Origin: JBJGXI01 sp045635475
GTDB taxonomy: Bacteria > Bacillota > Bacilli > Bacillales > Amphibacillaceae
Direction of reading: 5' to 3'
Length of the DNA: 52,262 nucleotides
Assembly (NCBI RefSeq): GCF_045635475.1
Contig: NZ_JBJGXI010000039.1
Span: 1-52,262 of the forward strand
Shown in pieces: positions 1 through 8,273 of this stretch; position 1 is the stretch's first letter; each line of letters starts with the position of its first letter. Under the pieces are notes generated by a model. That model worked only from the letters and a program-made list of their open reading frames with translations, had not been told where the DNA came from and did not search any database. A program made the translations under genes and the position numbers.

Positions 1-42
1 GAGCGATTCATCCCACATCTGAAGAAGTGGGATGAATCGCTC
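1..42. repeat. Perfect 16-bp inverted repeat at window edge
   Basis: Bases 1-16 are the exact reverse complement of bases 27-42, with a 10-base loop. It lies inside the sigma factor frame at the very first base of the window. That position is typical of a fold-back artefact at a contig end, although a genuine hairpin cannot be excluded. Confidence 0.6.
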
Positions 43-261
43 TTAAGTTTTGTAATAAGTGAGCAACAAATCGACCTTAATCAACTATTAGCGAAATTAA
101 ATAAACAACAAGCGGAGACGATCCGTTTACGATATTTTCATGATTTGGATTATCAAACGATCGCGGAGGTTACTAATGTATCGCTGGGCACAGTGAAATC
201 ACGAATTCATCAAGGTCTAAATAAGCTGAATGAATTATATGGAGGTGAATATCATGAGTAA
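1..261 (+). CDS. ECF-type RNA polymerase sigma factor, 3' part
   Basis: The reading frame is open from base 1 to the TAA at 259-261 and gives the last 86 residues of a sigma-70 family protein. It contains a sigma region 4 helix-turn-helix: RLRYFHDLDYQTIAEV followed by GTVKSRIHQGL. Region 4 recognises the -35 element. The start lies outside the window. The stop overlaps the next gene by 8 bp, and that gene encodes a DUF4179 membrane protein, the usual ECF sigma/anti-sigma pairing. The first 42 bases form a perfect 16-bp inverted repeat, so the extreme N-terminal residues seen here may be an assembly artefact. The family is confident; the regulon is unknown. Confidence 0.85.
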   Translation, partial: ERFIPHLKKWDESLLSFVISEQQIDLNQLLAKLNKQQAETIRLRYFHDLDYQTIAEVTNVSLGTVKSRIHQGLNKLNELYGGEYHE

Positions 262-1546
262 CGTTGAACGCTTGCTAGAAGAAGAAAAAAATCGTATTGA
301 TCAAAATAATGCACCACCCGAATTGGAATCTAAATTGCGCAACGCCTTAGCGATGAAAAAAGCACCTCGAAAAAACAGAAAATCAATTTGGATTGCAGTT
401 GCTTCGATTGTAATTGCCTGTGTATTTGTAAGCTACAATTATAGTGCCTTCGCTTATTACGGTAAAAAGATCTTCGGTTTTGACGACATTATGACAGGGA
501 CACTAAGTGATTTAAATGAAGCAGGCATGGGTCAAGTGTTAGAAGATGCAAATTATACATTTGAAAACGGAACGAGTCTGACGTTGAATGGCGTAATGTC
601 AGATGAGAATAAAATAATTGTCTTTTATACAATGACAGCAGCTGATGGCCTCGATGAAGATACTTTTACAGATATCAGCTTTCCTCACCTTACGGGCTTT
701 TTATTGTGGGGAAGTTCGGGAAGTGGTCATGCCCGGTTCAACGAGGAGCGTACTGAATTAAAAGGGGAATGGACGTATGATTCTGTACCTAACGCATTTG
801 CCAAGCATCTTACTTTAGAGTTTGCTATGCATCACAAGGACGGAACAATCGAGAATGGGGAGATTACATTTGAATATGATGCAGCACAAGCGATGCAAAC
901 AAAAGTTAAACAAACGTTTGATCAACGATTTGAAGTTGATCACGGAACAATTAGCATTAAATCGATCACTGCTTCCCCGATGTCCACAGTCATTAAAGGA
1001 CGGACTAATGTAGATAGTATTGACCGTGTTCAACAAGCCTTCGATGAGATTCGTCTGATTGCCAATGGTGAACAAGTTCGACGTGTAGGAGGATCAATTA
1101 GTTCCAATCTCACCGGTGGATCGACCTTTGAATTAGAATTTGATGCACTGCCATATCAATTAAATACAATGGAGCTTAAATTGGATAAATTCGTTGGGTA
1201 TGAATATGTGAACGCAACTATCGCTCTTAATGATGAAGACAATAGGATTGCTGGAGAACCTTTAGAGATTAAACAAGTTGCTGTTGAGGACGGACAAACG
1301 AAAATTACTATTGCAACTGAAGAAACGGTGTTACTAGATAATGTTTCTATTGGTGATGAGCAAACGAAAACAGCTTTAACTACGACTGTTGGTCAAACAC
1401 TAGAAAAAACGAGCACAGATGTGATACTTAAGGAGCGTACACTATTATTTGACACCATTGATCCAGCCAAAAACATGTATGTTGGCGGCTTCTATTATAT
1501 GAAAAATTACGATTTGACGATGAAGCTAATCTCTGAAGAAAACTAA
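254..1546 (+). CDS. DUF4179 domain anti-sigma factor
   Basis: This is a 430-residue protein with a soluble N-terminal part (about 1-45), one membrane helix (about 46-66, SIWIAVASIVIACVFVSY) and a large extracytoplasmic part. The residues just after the helix, including the TGTLSDLNEAGMGQ stretch, match the DUF4179 family, and the C-terminal half is beta-rich. Such proteins sit next to ECF sigma genes and are thought to sequester the sigma factor until an envelope signal arrives. The ATG at 254 is chosen because GGAGGTG lies at 241-247. An in-frame ATG at 230 has no comparable ribosome binding site. A terminator hairpin follows. The anti-sigma role is inferred from family and neighbour. Confidence 0.8.
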   Translation: MSNVERLLEEEKNRIDQNNAPPELESKLRNALAMKKAPRKNRKSIWIAVASIVIACVFVSYNYSAFAYYGKKIFGFDDIMTGTLSDLNEAGMGQVLEDANYTFENGTSLTLNGVMSDENKIIVFYTMTAADGLDEDTFTDISFPHLTGFLLWGSSGSGHARFNEERTELKGEWTYDSVPNAFAKHLTLEFAMHHKDGTIENGEITFEYDAAQAMQTKVKQTFDQRFEVDHGTISIKSITASPMSTVIKGRTNVDSIDRVQQAFDEIRLIANGEQVRRVGGSISSNLTGGSTFELEFDALPYQLNTMELKLDKFVGYEYVNATIALNDEDNRIAGEPLEIKQVAVEDGQTKITIATEETVLLDNVSIGDEQTKTALTTTVGQTLEKTSTDVILKERTLLFDTIDPAKNMYVGGFYYMKNYDLTMKLISEEN

Positions 1547-1553
1547 CCTAATC

Positions 1554-1592
1554 ATACCCACATTTCAGTTGTAAAAGAAATGTGGGTATTTA
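1554..1592 (+). terminator. Terminator after the anti-sigma gene
   Basis: A perfect 13-bp stem (1554-1566 with 1577-1589) lies 8 bases after the stop codon and ends in a short T-rich tail. Confidence 0.7.
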
Positions 1593-1749
1593 ATCTTTAA
1601 ATAAGAAAGTGATTTTTGTTTCATTATCCGCTATAATGGAAGCGCTAACAATATTGCGCGTGATTATTGGTTTCGAATATTTCTATTTGAAGCTATGGAG
1701 TCAGAAGTCAACATAAGCCTAAACGGTAGCTGCATATATATAGTTAAGT

Positions 1750-1868
1750 AGTCAATTTCACCATACTGATTTTTAACTATCCATATCCATAAAGTTGGAT
1801 TAAACCGTCTCCCAACTATAATACGGATGCAGACAGAGAGCTGTATAAGGTAATTAAGTAATTGGACT
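1750..1868 (+). repeat. Hairpin element copy E1 (MITE-like)
   Basis: This is a 119-bp element bounded by AGTCAATTTCA and its inverted counterpart ending in GGACT. It can fold with an apical AGTTGG/CCAACT stem and a middle stem ATCCATA/TACGGAT. It shares 13 exact bases, GGATTAAACCGTC (1797-1809), and a 17/18 match to AGCTGTATAAGGTAATTA (1839-1856) with copy E2 on the other strand. It ends 25 bases before the regulator start codon, so it probably lies in that gene's 5' untranslated region. Confidence 0.7.
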
Positions 1869-1893
1869 GTGGATACAATGAAGGAGAGAGAAT

Positions 1894-4800
1894 ATGGAAC
1901 AAATACCAGTTATACAAAGCCAAATTATTCCTCCATCAGTAAAGGAGCTTCATTTAAGACGTGCATCTTTACATAAAAAATTAGCTGCTATTTCTCGTTA
2001 TCCATTAACGATTGTACATGCCGGCGCAGGCTATGGAAAAACGACAGCACTAACGTTATTTGTCCATGATATTTGTCCCACCGCATGTTGGTATACTGTT
2101 TCTCCTAACGATGATACACTAGCACAGTTTTTAACTAAAATAGTTTATGCGATTCGTAGAGAATGTCCGACGTTTGGAAAAGGATTACTATCGGAATTAT
2201 CGCCAATGCCTAATAAAGAAAAAAGAAGTGTACTCGTTTCTTTATTTATTAACGATCTCATCAAACAGGAACAAGATATCATGCTAGTACTAGACGAGTT
2301 TCATCATATACAATCAGCCGATATAGATTCTTGGCTGACACATGTACTAGAGTATATCCCTGAAAACTTTCGCCTCATTTTATCATGTAGAACTAAACCA
2401 AAATGGAGTTTGTTAACTTCTTTCAAGGTTAAAGGTGAGCTAAATATTATAGGACAAGAGAGTCTAGTGTTGTCTAAAGATGATATGGAGCACCTGCTTG
2501 TAGATATGATGGAATTTCCAATTGAAACTGACCAATTAGAAGCTCTCTATCGTTTGACTGAAGGTTGGCCAATTGCATTTGGAATGCTGGCAGATCATAT
2601 GTATCAAGGTTCTGAAGTTGCTACTATCTTAGAAAATCGTCATGATAATCTTCAGGAATTATATGACTTTGTCAAATTAGAGATATTCTCTAAGCAATCA
2701 GTAGATGTCCAACAATTTTTATTGCAAACGAGTATAGTAGATAGGTTGTCTCCGATGATTTGTAATGCACTGCTTGGAATGGACGATGCAGAAGCAAAAC
2801 TAGACGATCTATTTAATCAAAATATGTTTATTGAAAAATTAGCAGACAATTATTATCGATACCATACTCTTTTTCATGAATTTCTCGTAGAGCAGTTAAG
2901 ATCTTCAGACCTGGCAAGATTCTATTCGTTACACGGACGTGCTGCCAAGCTTTATGAACAGCAAGATGTAGAGAAGGCAGTGTATCACTATGCCAAGCTT
3001 AATCAATATGAGCCGGTGGCGAGAATAATTAGTGATTATGGTAGCTCAATGCTCAAATCTGGAAAGCTACAAGCACTGTCGAAATATGTATCGCTTTTAC
3101 CCGCGACTTTAAAAGACCAATATACAATTTTATGGTTTTATGAAGGAGAGGTGAATCGCTTCCGCTCTGCTTACGATGAAGCGGAACATTGTTATAACCG
3201 TGCGATTCGAATTGGGGAACAGAAGGATGATACGTATCTTACAAGTCTGGCGTTAGAAGGCGTTGCACGTATATACTTAGATACGATTCAGCCTGATCGA
3301 GCAGAGTGGGTGTTGCAGCGTGCCATCCATCTAAAAGAAAACACGAATACGTCGAAGCAAGAAGAAGCAGGATTATATCAATTACTAGCAGAAAATCTAT
3401 TAAACAATGGTCAAGCTGGTCGAGCCGAAAAATGGTATAAACGGGCCGAAGCACTTCATTTACCTGTAGAAGATGGAAATTTACAAGCAAGGATTTATTT
3501 GCGTACAGGAAGGTTAGAAAAATCAAGAGATGTATTGTTGCGACGTAAAAATAGTCAAACACACGACAATACAAAGCATTTAGCGGAGGCGCATCGGGAA
3601 ACAGATATCTTACTTGCGCTTATAGAAGTGATTCGTGGAAACGCTGAGGAAAGTAAAGCATATGCACAAACAGGTATTAACTTAGGAATGAATATGGAAT
3701 CTCCTTTCGTGGAGGCATGTGGTTGGATGAGAATGGGGCACGCGGTTCAACTTATCGACCGCTACGAATCGATTTTAGCAGAGAAGTGCTACCACACGGC
3801 CTTAAGTATTATGGAAAAAATACACGTATCAAGAGGTAAGGCAGAACCTTACATGGGTTTATGTCTTTTATATGGAGCGAACCGTCAGTATGAAAAGGCA
3901 ATAGAAGCAGGTCAAAAAGGGTTATATGAAACAGAAAAAGTAAAGGATCTATGGCTTTCTTCTCTTATCCAATTATGTATGGCGATTGCATCTATTTATA
4001 ACGAAAAATATGATCTTGCAATTGAAACCTTACTTCAAGTGAAAAAGCAATTAGAGCAATGCGGAGATAGGTATAGCAGGATGGTAACTGCATTTTGGTT
4101 AGCTTACGTCGCTTATGAAACGGATGATGAATCTACTTTTGAGAAGGAGATGCGGGATTGTATAAAAGAAATACAAGCCGGTAATTATGAGTTCTTCCTC
4201 AAGCAACGAACGATATTCGGTCCACAAGATTTACAAAATTTTGCACCTATGCTACTGAAAGCACAAAACATTAATATACATCGTCCGTTTGTGACAAAGA
4301 TTATTTCTGAGTTGGAACTAGAAAATGTCGAAAATCATCCAGGTTATACGTTAAAAATACAAACGCTCGGAAGACTCAGATTATGGCTAGGCAATCAAAT
4401 TATTGAAGAAGGAAACTGGCAGCGAGAGAAAGCGAAAGAACTTTTCGAATTCTTTATTACTAACCGAAACAAAATGATTCTAAAGGAAGAAATATATCAA
4501 GAATTATGGCCGGATCAAGACGTGACAGCTGCAAATCAAAGCTTTAAGGTAGCATTAAATGCTTTGTTAAAAACGTTGGAGCCGAATAGAAAAGCCCGCA
4601 GTGAATCATTTTTTATTAGGCGAAGTGGAAGTCTGTATGGTATAAACGATTCCTCTGCCTATCAACTAGATACGATTACGTTTGAAGAATGGATCATGGA
4701 AGGGTTGCAAGAGCAGGAGCCCTCCCAAGCGAAGGAGCTGCTTGAAAGAGGCTTGCTATTGTATAAAGGAAATTACTTACCAAATAGAAGATTTGATAAC

Positions 4801-5130
4801 TGGTGTATTAATGAGCGGGAGCGATTACACGTTATTTATCTTCGCGCCGCAGAAAAAATGGCTCAAGTATCCGTACGACTATATGAGTTCGACAATTGCA
4901 TTCATTGGTGTCACAAAATATTAAGGGAAGATGATACGTGGGAAGAAGCTTACCGGTTGCTTATGTACAGTTATTATCAAAAAAACAATCGTCCGCAGTC
5001 GATCAAATGGTATCGAAAGTGTAAAGAAGTGTTAAATAAAGAGTTAGGTGTAAAGCCTATGGGTCCAACGAATGATATGTACCATATGATTGTCGATTCC
5101 GATGATGATTATAATCGATTTAAAGCCTGA
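1894..5130 (+). CDS. STAND ATPase/TPR transcriptional activator with SARP (BTAD) output domain
   Basis: This is a 1078-residue one-protein signalling switch. The N-terminal MalT-like STAND NTPase has a Walker A at residues 44-50 (GAGYGKT) and a Walker B in the stretch MLVLDEF. A long helical TPR region spans about 340-800. From about 816 an OmpR-like winged helix begins (TLGRLRLWLGN, then ELFEFFITNRNK and EELWPDQD-like residues), followed by a bacterial transcriptional activator domain to the end. MalT has a LuxR output domain; here it is replaced by the SARP type. STAND proteins are normally held inactive until an inducer and ATP drive oligomerisation. The gene precedes a same-strand transport and catabolic cluster with SARP-like direct repeats before its promoter, so it is probably the local activator. 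The inducer is unknown. The ribosome binding site is AAGGAGAG. Confidence 0.85.
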   Translation: MEQIPVIQSQIIPPSVKELHLRRASLHKKLAAISRYPLTIVHAGAGYGKTTALTLFVHDICPTACWYTVSPNDDTLAQFLTKIVYAIRRECPTFGKGLLSELSPMPNKEKRSVLVSLFINDLIKQEQDIMLVLDEFHHIQSADIDSWLTHVLEYIPENFRLILSCRTKPKWSLLTSFKVKGELNIIGQESLVLSKDDMEHLLVDMMEFPIETDQLEALYRLTEGWPIAFGMLADHMYQGSEVATILENRHDNLQELYDFVKLEIFSKQSVDVQQFLLQTSIVDRLSPMICNALLGMDDAEAKLDDLFNQNMFIEKLADNYYRYHTLFHEFLVEQLRSSDLARFYSLHGRAAKLYEQQDVEKAVYHYAKLNQYEPVARIISDYGSSMLKSGKLQALSKYVSLLPATLKDQYTILWFYEGEVNRFRSAYDEAEHCYNRAIRIGEQKDDTYLTSLALEGVARIYLDTIQPDRAEWVLQRAIHLKENTNTSKQEEAGLYQLLAENLLNNGQAGRAEKWYKRAEALHLPVEDGNLQARIYLRTGRLEKSRDVLLRRKNSQTHDNTKHLAEAHRETDILLALIEVIRGNAEESKAYAQTGINLGMNMESPFVEACGWMRMGHAVQLIDRYESILAEKCYHTALSIMEKIHVSRGKAEPYMGLCLLYGANRQYEKAIEAGQKGLYETEKVKDLWLSSLIQLCMAIASIYNEKYDLAIETLLQVKKQLEQCGDRYSRMVTAFWLAYVAYETDDESTFEKEMRDCIKEIQAGNYEFFLKQRTIFGPQDLQNFAPMLLKAQNINIHRPFVTKIISELELENVENHPGYTLKIQTLGRLRLWLGNQIIEEGNWQREKAKELFEFFITNRNKMILKEEIYQELWPDQDVTAANQSFKVALNALLKTLEPNRKARSESFFIRRSGSLYGINDSSAYQLDTITFEEWIMEGLQEQEPSQAKELLERGLLLYKGNYLPNRRFDNWCINERERLHVIYLRAAEKMAQVSVRLYEFDNCIHWCHKILREDDTWEEAYRLLMYSYYQKNNRPQSIKWYRKCKEVLNKELGVKPMGPTNDMYHMIVDSDDDYNRFKA

Positions 5131-5131
5131 G

Positions 5132-5166
5132 AATCCTTGCTTATACAACAGCAAGGATTTTTTTAA
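5132..5166 (+). terminator. Terminator after the SARP regulator
   Basis: A 10-bp stem AATCCTTGCT/AGCAAGGATT (5132-5141 with 5150-5159) is followed by a T run, directly after the stop codon. It separates the regulator transcript from the catabolic cluster. Confidence 0.85.
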
Positions 5167-5215
5167 TGTCCCTAATCCCCTTGATATACGCATCTACTGT
5201 GCAAGATTTCTATTT

Positions 5216-5249
5216 TTGTAACTCCATTGTAACTCCCATCTTTTACTAT
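5216..5249 (+). promoter_or_regulatory. Putative SARP operator and promoter of the catabolic cluster
   Basis: TTGTAACTCC occurs twice, at 5216-5225 and 5227-5236, with exactly 11 bp between starts. A -10-like TACTAT (5244-5249) lies 7 bases downstream and no good -35 is visible. SARP activators are known to bind 11-bp-spaced direct repeats about 8 bases upstream of the -10, in place of a -35. Transcription from here would put element E2 in the 5' untranslated region. The binding is inferred. Confidence 0.55.
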
Positions 5250-5272
5250 ATGTGCAAGCAATACTTCACCTG

Positions 5273-5387
5273 AGTCAATTTCATAATTACCTTACACAGC
5301 TATTTGCATTCGCATATCGTTCGAGGACGGTTTAATCCGACTATACGTGGATGCGAATTGCTAAGAATCAGTATTATGAATTTGACT
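5273..5387 (-). repeat. Hairpin element copy E2 (MITE-like)
   Basis: This is a 115-bp copy of the element at 1750-1868 in reverse orientation, bounded by AGTCAATTTCATAAT and an inverted ATTATGAATTTGACT. Its stem includes TTCGCAT/ATGCGAA. It carries GACGGTTTAATCC (5326-5338), the exact complement of the E1 core. It ends 29 bases before the start codon of the binding-protein gene. Confidence 0.7.
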
Positions 5388-5416
5388 TACCTAATAAAAC
5401 AAAGGGGGAAAATCAA

Positions 5417-6706
5417 TTGTTAAAGCGAATTTTAAGTTTGTTATTTTTAGTTTTTGTTTTATTGTTAACGGCAGCTTGTGGGGAAGATGGGGAGACTGCT
5501 AATCCAGGAGAAGATTCAAACGATAACACCGAACAGCAAGACAATGAGCCAGCAGACAATGCAAACAATAACACAGATACAGAAACGGAAGAACCAGCAG
5601 AACCGATTAAAATTGGTGTTTTAGCTTCATTATCAGGTGCATTGGAAGCTTATGGATTACAAACGAAACAAGGCTTTGAGATCGGGCTTGATTATGCAAC
5701 GGACGGTACACGAGAAGTTGCAGGTAGAAAAATTGAAATCATTTATGAAGATACAGAAACAGATCCGAAAGTTGCAAGACAAAAAGCGTTACAGTTATTA
5801 GAAGATGAACAAGTTGATTTCTTGGTAGGATCGTCTAGTTCTGGTGATACGTTAGCGGTGACACCGCTAGCAGAAGAATATGAAACCGTTATGGTTGTAG
5901 AACCAGCTGTTGCAGATAGTATTACGGGCTCAGAATTTAACGAGTACATTTTCAGAACTTCACGTAACTCTTCACAGGATGCAGTGGCAGCGGCCGCAGC
6001 TATTGCAGGAGATGGTGTGAAAATTGCCACATTAGGACAGGAAAGCTCTTTTGGACGTGACGGTATAGCGGCGTTTGTTAAAGCGGCTGAGGATTTAGGT
6101 GCTGAAATTGTTCACGAAGAATATGCAGATCCTGCAGCAACAGACTTCACAGCCAACATTCAAAAAATTATTAATGCAGACCCTGATTATGTATTTGTAA
6201 CATGGGCAGGTGCAAACTCACCTTGGAATCAAATTGCTGACATGAAACTACAAGAGCAAGGAATAAAAATCTCTACTGGTGCACCGGATATTGCTGCATT
6301 ATCAACAATGATGCCATTAGTAGGTATGGAAGGTTTTACCGTTTACTATCATGATTTACCTGACAATGAAGTGAATGACTATTTAGTAGAAGAGCACAAA
6401 AAACGTTTTGATGGAGCTGTTCCTGACTTGTTTGCTCCAGGTGGAATGAGTGCAGCAATAGCGATTGTCGAGGCACTTACAAAAACAGAAGGTAACGCTG
6501 ATGCTACTACGTTAATTGACACAATGGAAGGAATGAGCTTCGAAACACCAAAAGGTACGATGACATTCCGTCCTGAAGATCACCAAGCGTTGCAATCATT
6601 GTATGCGATTACATTGAAAGAGGTTGAGGGTGTTGATTATCCTGTGCCAGTGTTAAACAGAGTCTTAACACCAGAGGAGACAGAACCACCAATTCAAAAT
6701 CAGTAA
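5417..6706 (+). CDS. ABC transporter substrate-binding lipoprotein, Leu/Ile/Val family
   Basis: This is a 429-residue periplasmic-binding-fold protein (family of LivJ). The signal peptide ends in a lipobox LTAAC with Cys21 as the lipid anchor. An acidic, Asn-rich linker of about 45 residues precedes the binding domain, which starts near KIGVLASLSGALEAYG. The start is taken as TTG at 5417 with AAAGGGGG 8 bases upstream; a longer frame from 5351 would bury the signal peptide. It should capture the substrate at the membrane surface for the following LivGFHM-type genes. Liv-family proteins also bind aromatic and other carboxylates. The ligand here is probably the acid degraded by the downstream enzymes, not an amino acid; that is inference. 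Confidence 0.88.
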   Translation: MLKRILSLLFLVFVLLLTAACGEDGETANPGEDSNDNTEQQDNEPADNANNNTDTETEEPAEPIKIGVLASLSGALEAYGLQTKQGFEIGLDYATDGTREVAGRKIEIIYEDTETDPKVARQKALQLLEDEQVDFLVGSSSSGDTLAVTPLAEEYETVMVVEPAVADSITGSEFNEYIFRTSRNSSQDAVAAAAAIAGDGVKIATLGQESSFGRDGIAAFVKAAEDLGAEIVHEEYADPAATDFTANIQKIINADPDYVFVTWAGANSPWNQIADMKLQEQGIKISTGAPDIAALSTMMPLVGMEGFTVYYHDLPDNEVNDYLVEEHKKRFDGAVPDLFAPGGMSAAIAIVEALTKTEGNADATTLIDTMEGMSFETPKGTMTFRPEDHQALQSLYAITLKEVEGVDYPVPVLNRVLTPEETEPPIQNQ

Positions 6707-6758
6707 ATGACTACATGGGACCCATGCCCTAACCAACTGGTGTGGGTTCCATTGTCAT
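6707..6758 (+). other. Intergenic hairpin between binding protein and ATPase genes
   Basis: Nested stems ATGAC/GTCAT and TGGGACCCA/TGGGTTCCA (with one G-U pair) follow the stop codon, without a T run. It may stabilise or process the upstream message so that binding protein exceeds the other subunits. Confidence 0.5.
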
Positions 6759-6803
6759 ATAAGAATAATAGTCCAATTTATTAAGAACAAGAGGTGATGA
6801 ACG

Positions 6804-7571
6804 ATGGCAATGTTTTTGGAGACAGAAGATTTAACAATTAATTTTGGTGGGCATACAGCCGTAGACCATGTATCGGTTTCTTTCCTAGAAAAAAAATTCA
6901 CTTCGGTGATTGGACCGAACGGAGCAGGAAAAACGACTTTATTCAACTTGTTAAGTGGTCAGTTATCCCCAACGAATGGTCGTATCGTATATAAAGGCCA
7001 AGACATTTCGAAGCTTTCTCCTACGGAACGAGTTAGACGCGGAATTGGTCGCTCTTTTCAAATTACAAACGTATTTCCAAACTTGACTGTGTTAGAGAAT
7101 GTCCGACTAGCAGTACAGTCACAAGCCAAAGTGCGCTATCAGATGTTTGCCCATTTTAAGCATTATAAGCAATTTGAAGAAAAGGCGATGGAGCTATTAA
7201 AAGTCGTATTGCTAGATAGTAAGCATGAAATGATTGCTAGTAATCTTGCTCACGGTGAAAAACGAAAACTTGAAATTGCGATGTTACTAGCTTTAGATAC
7301 AGAAGTGCTGCTTCTCGATGAACCAACAGCAGGAATGTCGATTGAAGAAGTGCCTGCGATTCTAGATGTAATCAAGCGAATTAAAGAAGAAGAAAATCGC
7401 ACGATCGTGTTAATTGAGCACAAGATGGATATGATTTTGGACCTGTCTGATGAAGTGATGGTCTTGTTCCACGGGCAATTGCTCGCGAAAGGAACGCCAG
7501 AGGACATCATGAATAATGAACAGGTGCAATCGGCTTATCTAGGGGGATCATACAATGACGAGTCTGCTTAA
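6804..7571 (+). CDS. ABC transporter ATP-binding protein, LivG type
   Basis: This 255-residue cytoplasmic ATPase energises the Liv-type importer. It has Walker A GPNGAGKTT, the degenerate LivG signature LAHGEKRKLEIA, Walker B VLLLDEP and a switch histidine in LIEHKMD. The length and the C-terminal tail after the switch match LivG/BraF. The ribosome binding site is GAGGTG. Its end overlaps the next ATPase gene by 17 bp, so the two subunits are translationally coupled, as expected for a heterodimer. Confidence 0.9.
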   Translation: MAMFLETEDLTINFGGHTAVDHVSVSFLEKKFTSVIGPNGAGKTTLFNLLSGQLSPTNGRIVYKGQDISKLSPTERVRRGIGRSFQITNVFPNLTVLENVRLAVQSQAKVRYQMFAHFKHYKQFEEKAMELLKVVLLDSKHEMIASNLAHGEKRKLEIAMLLALDTEVLLLDEPTAGMSIEEVPAILDVIKRIKEEENRTIVLIEHKMDMILDLSDEVMVLFHGQLLAKGTPEDIMNNEQVQSAYLGGSYNDESA

Positions 7572-8262
7572 ATTAGATAAAGTACAAACCCATATTGAAC
7601 AGTTTCATATTTTACATGATATTTCCTTTGACGTACCAAAAGGAGAAGTAACTGTTCTTCTCGGTAGAAACGGTGCCGGAAAAACAACGACATTACGAAC
7701 GATTATGGGGCTGAATCCTGCGACGAAAGGCTCGGTTACATTTCACGATAATGAAATAAGTGCGTGGAAGCCGTACAAGATTGCCCAAAGTGGTATCGGT
7801 TATGTACCGGAAGAACAAGGTATTTTTGGTGGTCTTTCGGTCGGAGAAAATATGCGAGTTGCGATGATGAAAGAGGATGAATCAACGACCAATCGAATGG
7901 AATGGGTGTTAGATCTTTTTCCTGATTTAAAGAAATTTTGGAAGAAGCCTGGAGGACAATTGAGTGGTGGTCAAAAGCAAATGCTTGCCATTGCACGCGC
8001 GTATGTCAATAATAACGAACTTCTCTTAATTGATGAACCAAGTAAGGGGCTTGCTCCAATTATTGTGGAAAAAGTGATGGAGTCCATCCAGCAAATGAAA
8101 GAAAAAACAACGATTGTACTCGTAGAACAGAATTTTATGATGGCAAGTAAAATTGGTGATCGCTTCTATATCATTGATGAGGGGCAGACGGTTTATGATG
8201 GTGAAATGAAGCGGTTAAAAGAAGATAAAGCATTAATGAAAAAATATCTTGGTATTGCATAG
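7555..8262 (+). CDS. ABC transporter ATP-binding protein, LivF type
   Basis: This 235-residue second ATPase pairs with the LivG-type subunit. It shows Walker A GRNGAGKTT, a canonical LSGGQKQMLAIA signature, Walker B LLLIDEPSKGL and the switch VLVEQNF, all typical of LivF/BraG. The start codon lies inside the upstream gene and the ribosome binding site AGGGGG is embedded in that gene's last codons. The next gene begins 11 bases after its stop, consistent with one transcript. Confidence 0.9.
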   Translation: MTSLLKLDKVQTHIEQFHILHDISFDVPKGEVTVLLGRNGAGKTTTLRTIMGLNPATKGSVTFHDNEISAWKPYKIAQSGIGYVPEEQGIFGGLSVGENMRVAMMKEDESTTNRMEWVLDLFPDLKKFWKKPGGQLSGGQKQMLAIARAYVNNNELLLIDEPSKGLAPIIVEKVMESIQQMKEKTTIVLVEQNFMMASKIGDRFYIIDEGQTVYDGEMKRLKEDKALMKKYLGIA

Positions 8263-8273
8263 GGGGTGGCAAC

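Noticed and set aside
5351..5416. Upstream extension of the binding-protein gene from ATG 5351
   Set aside because: It would start inside hairpin element E2 and place 22 residues before a normal lipoprotein signal peptide. TTG 5417 has the ribosome binding site.
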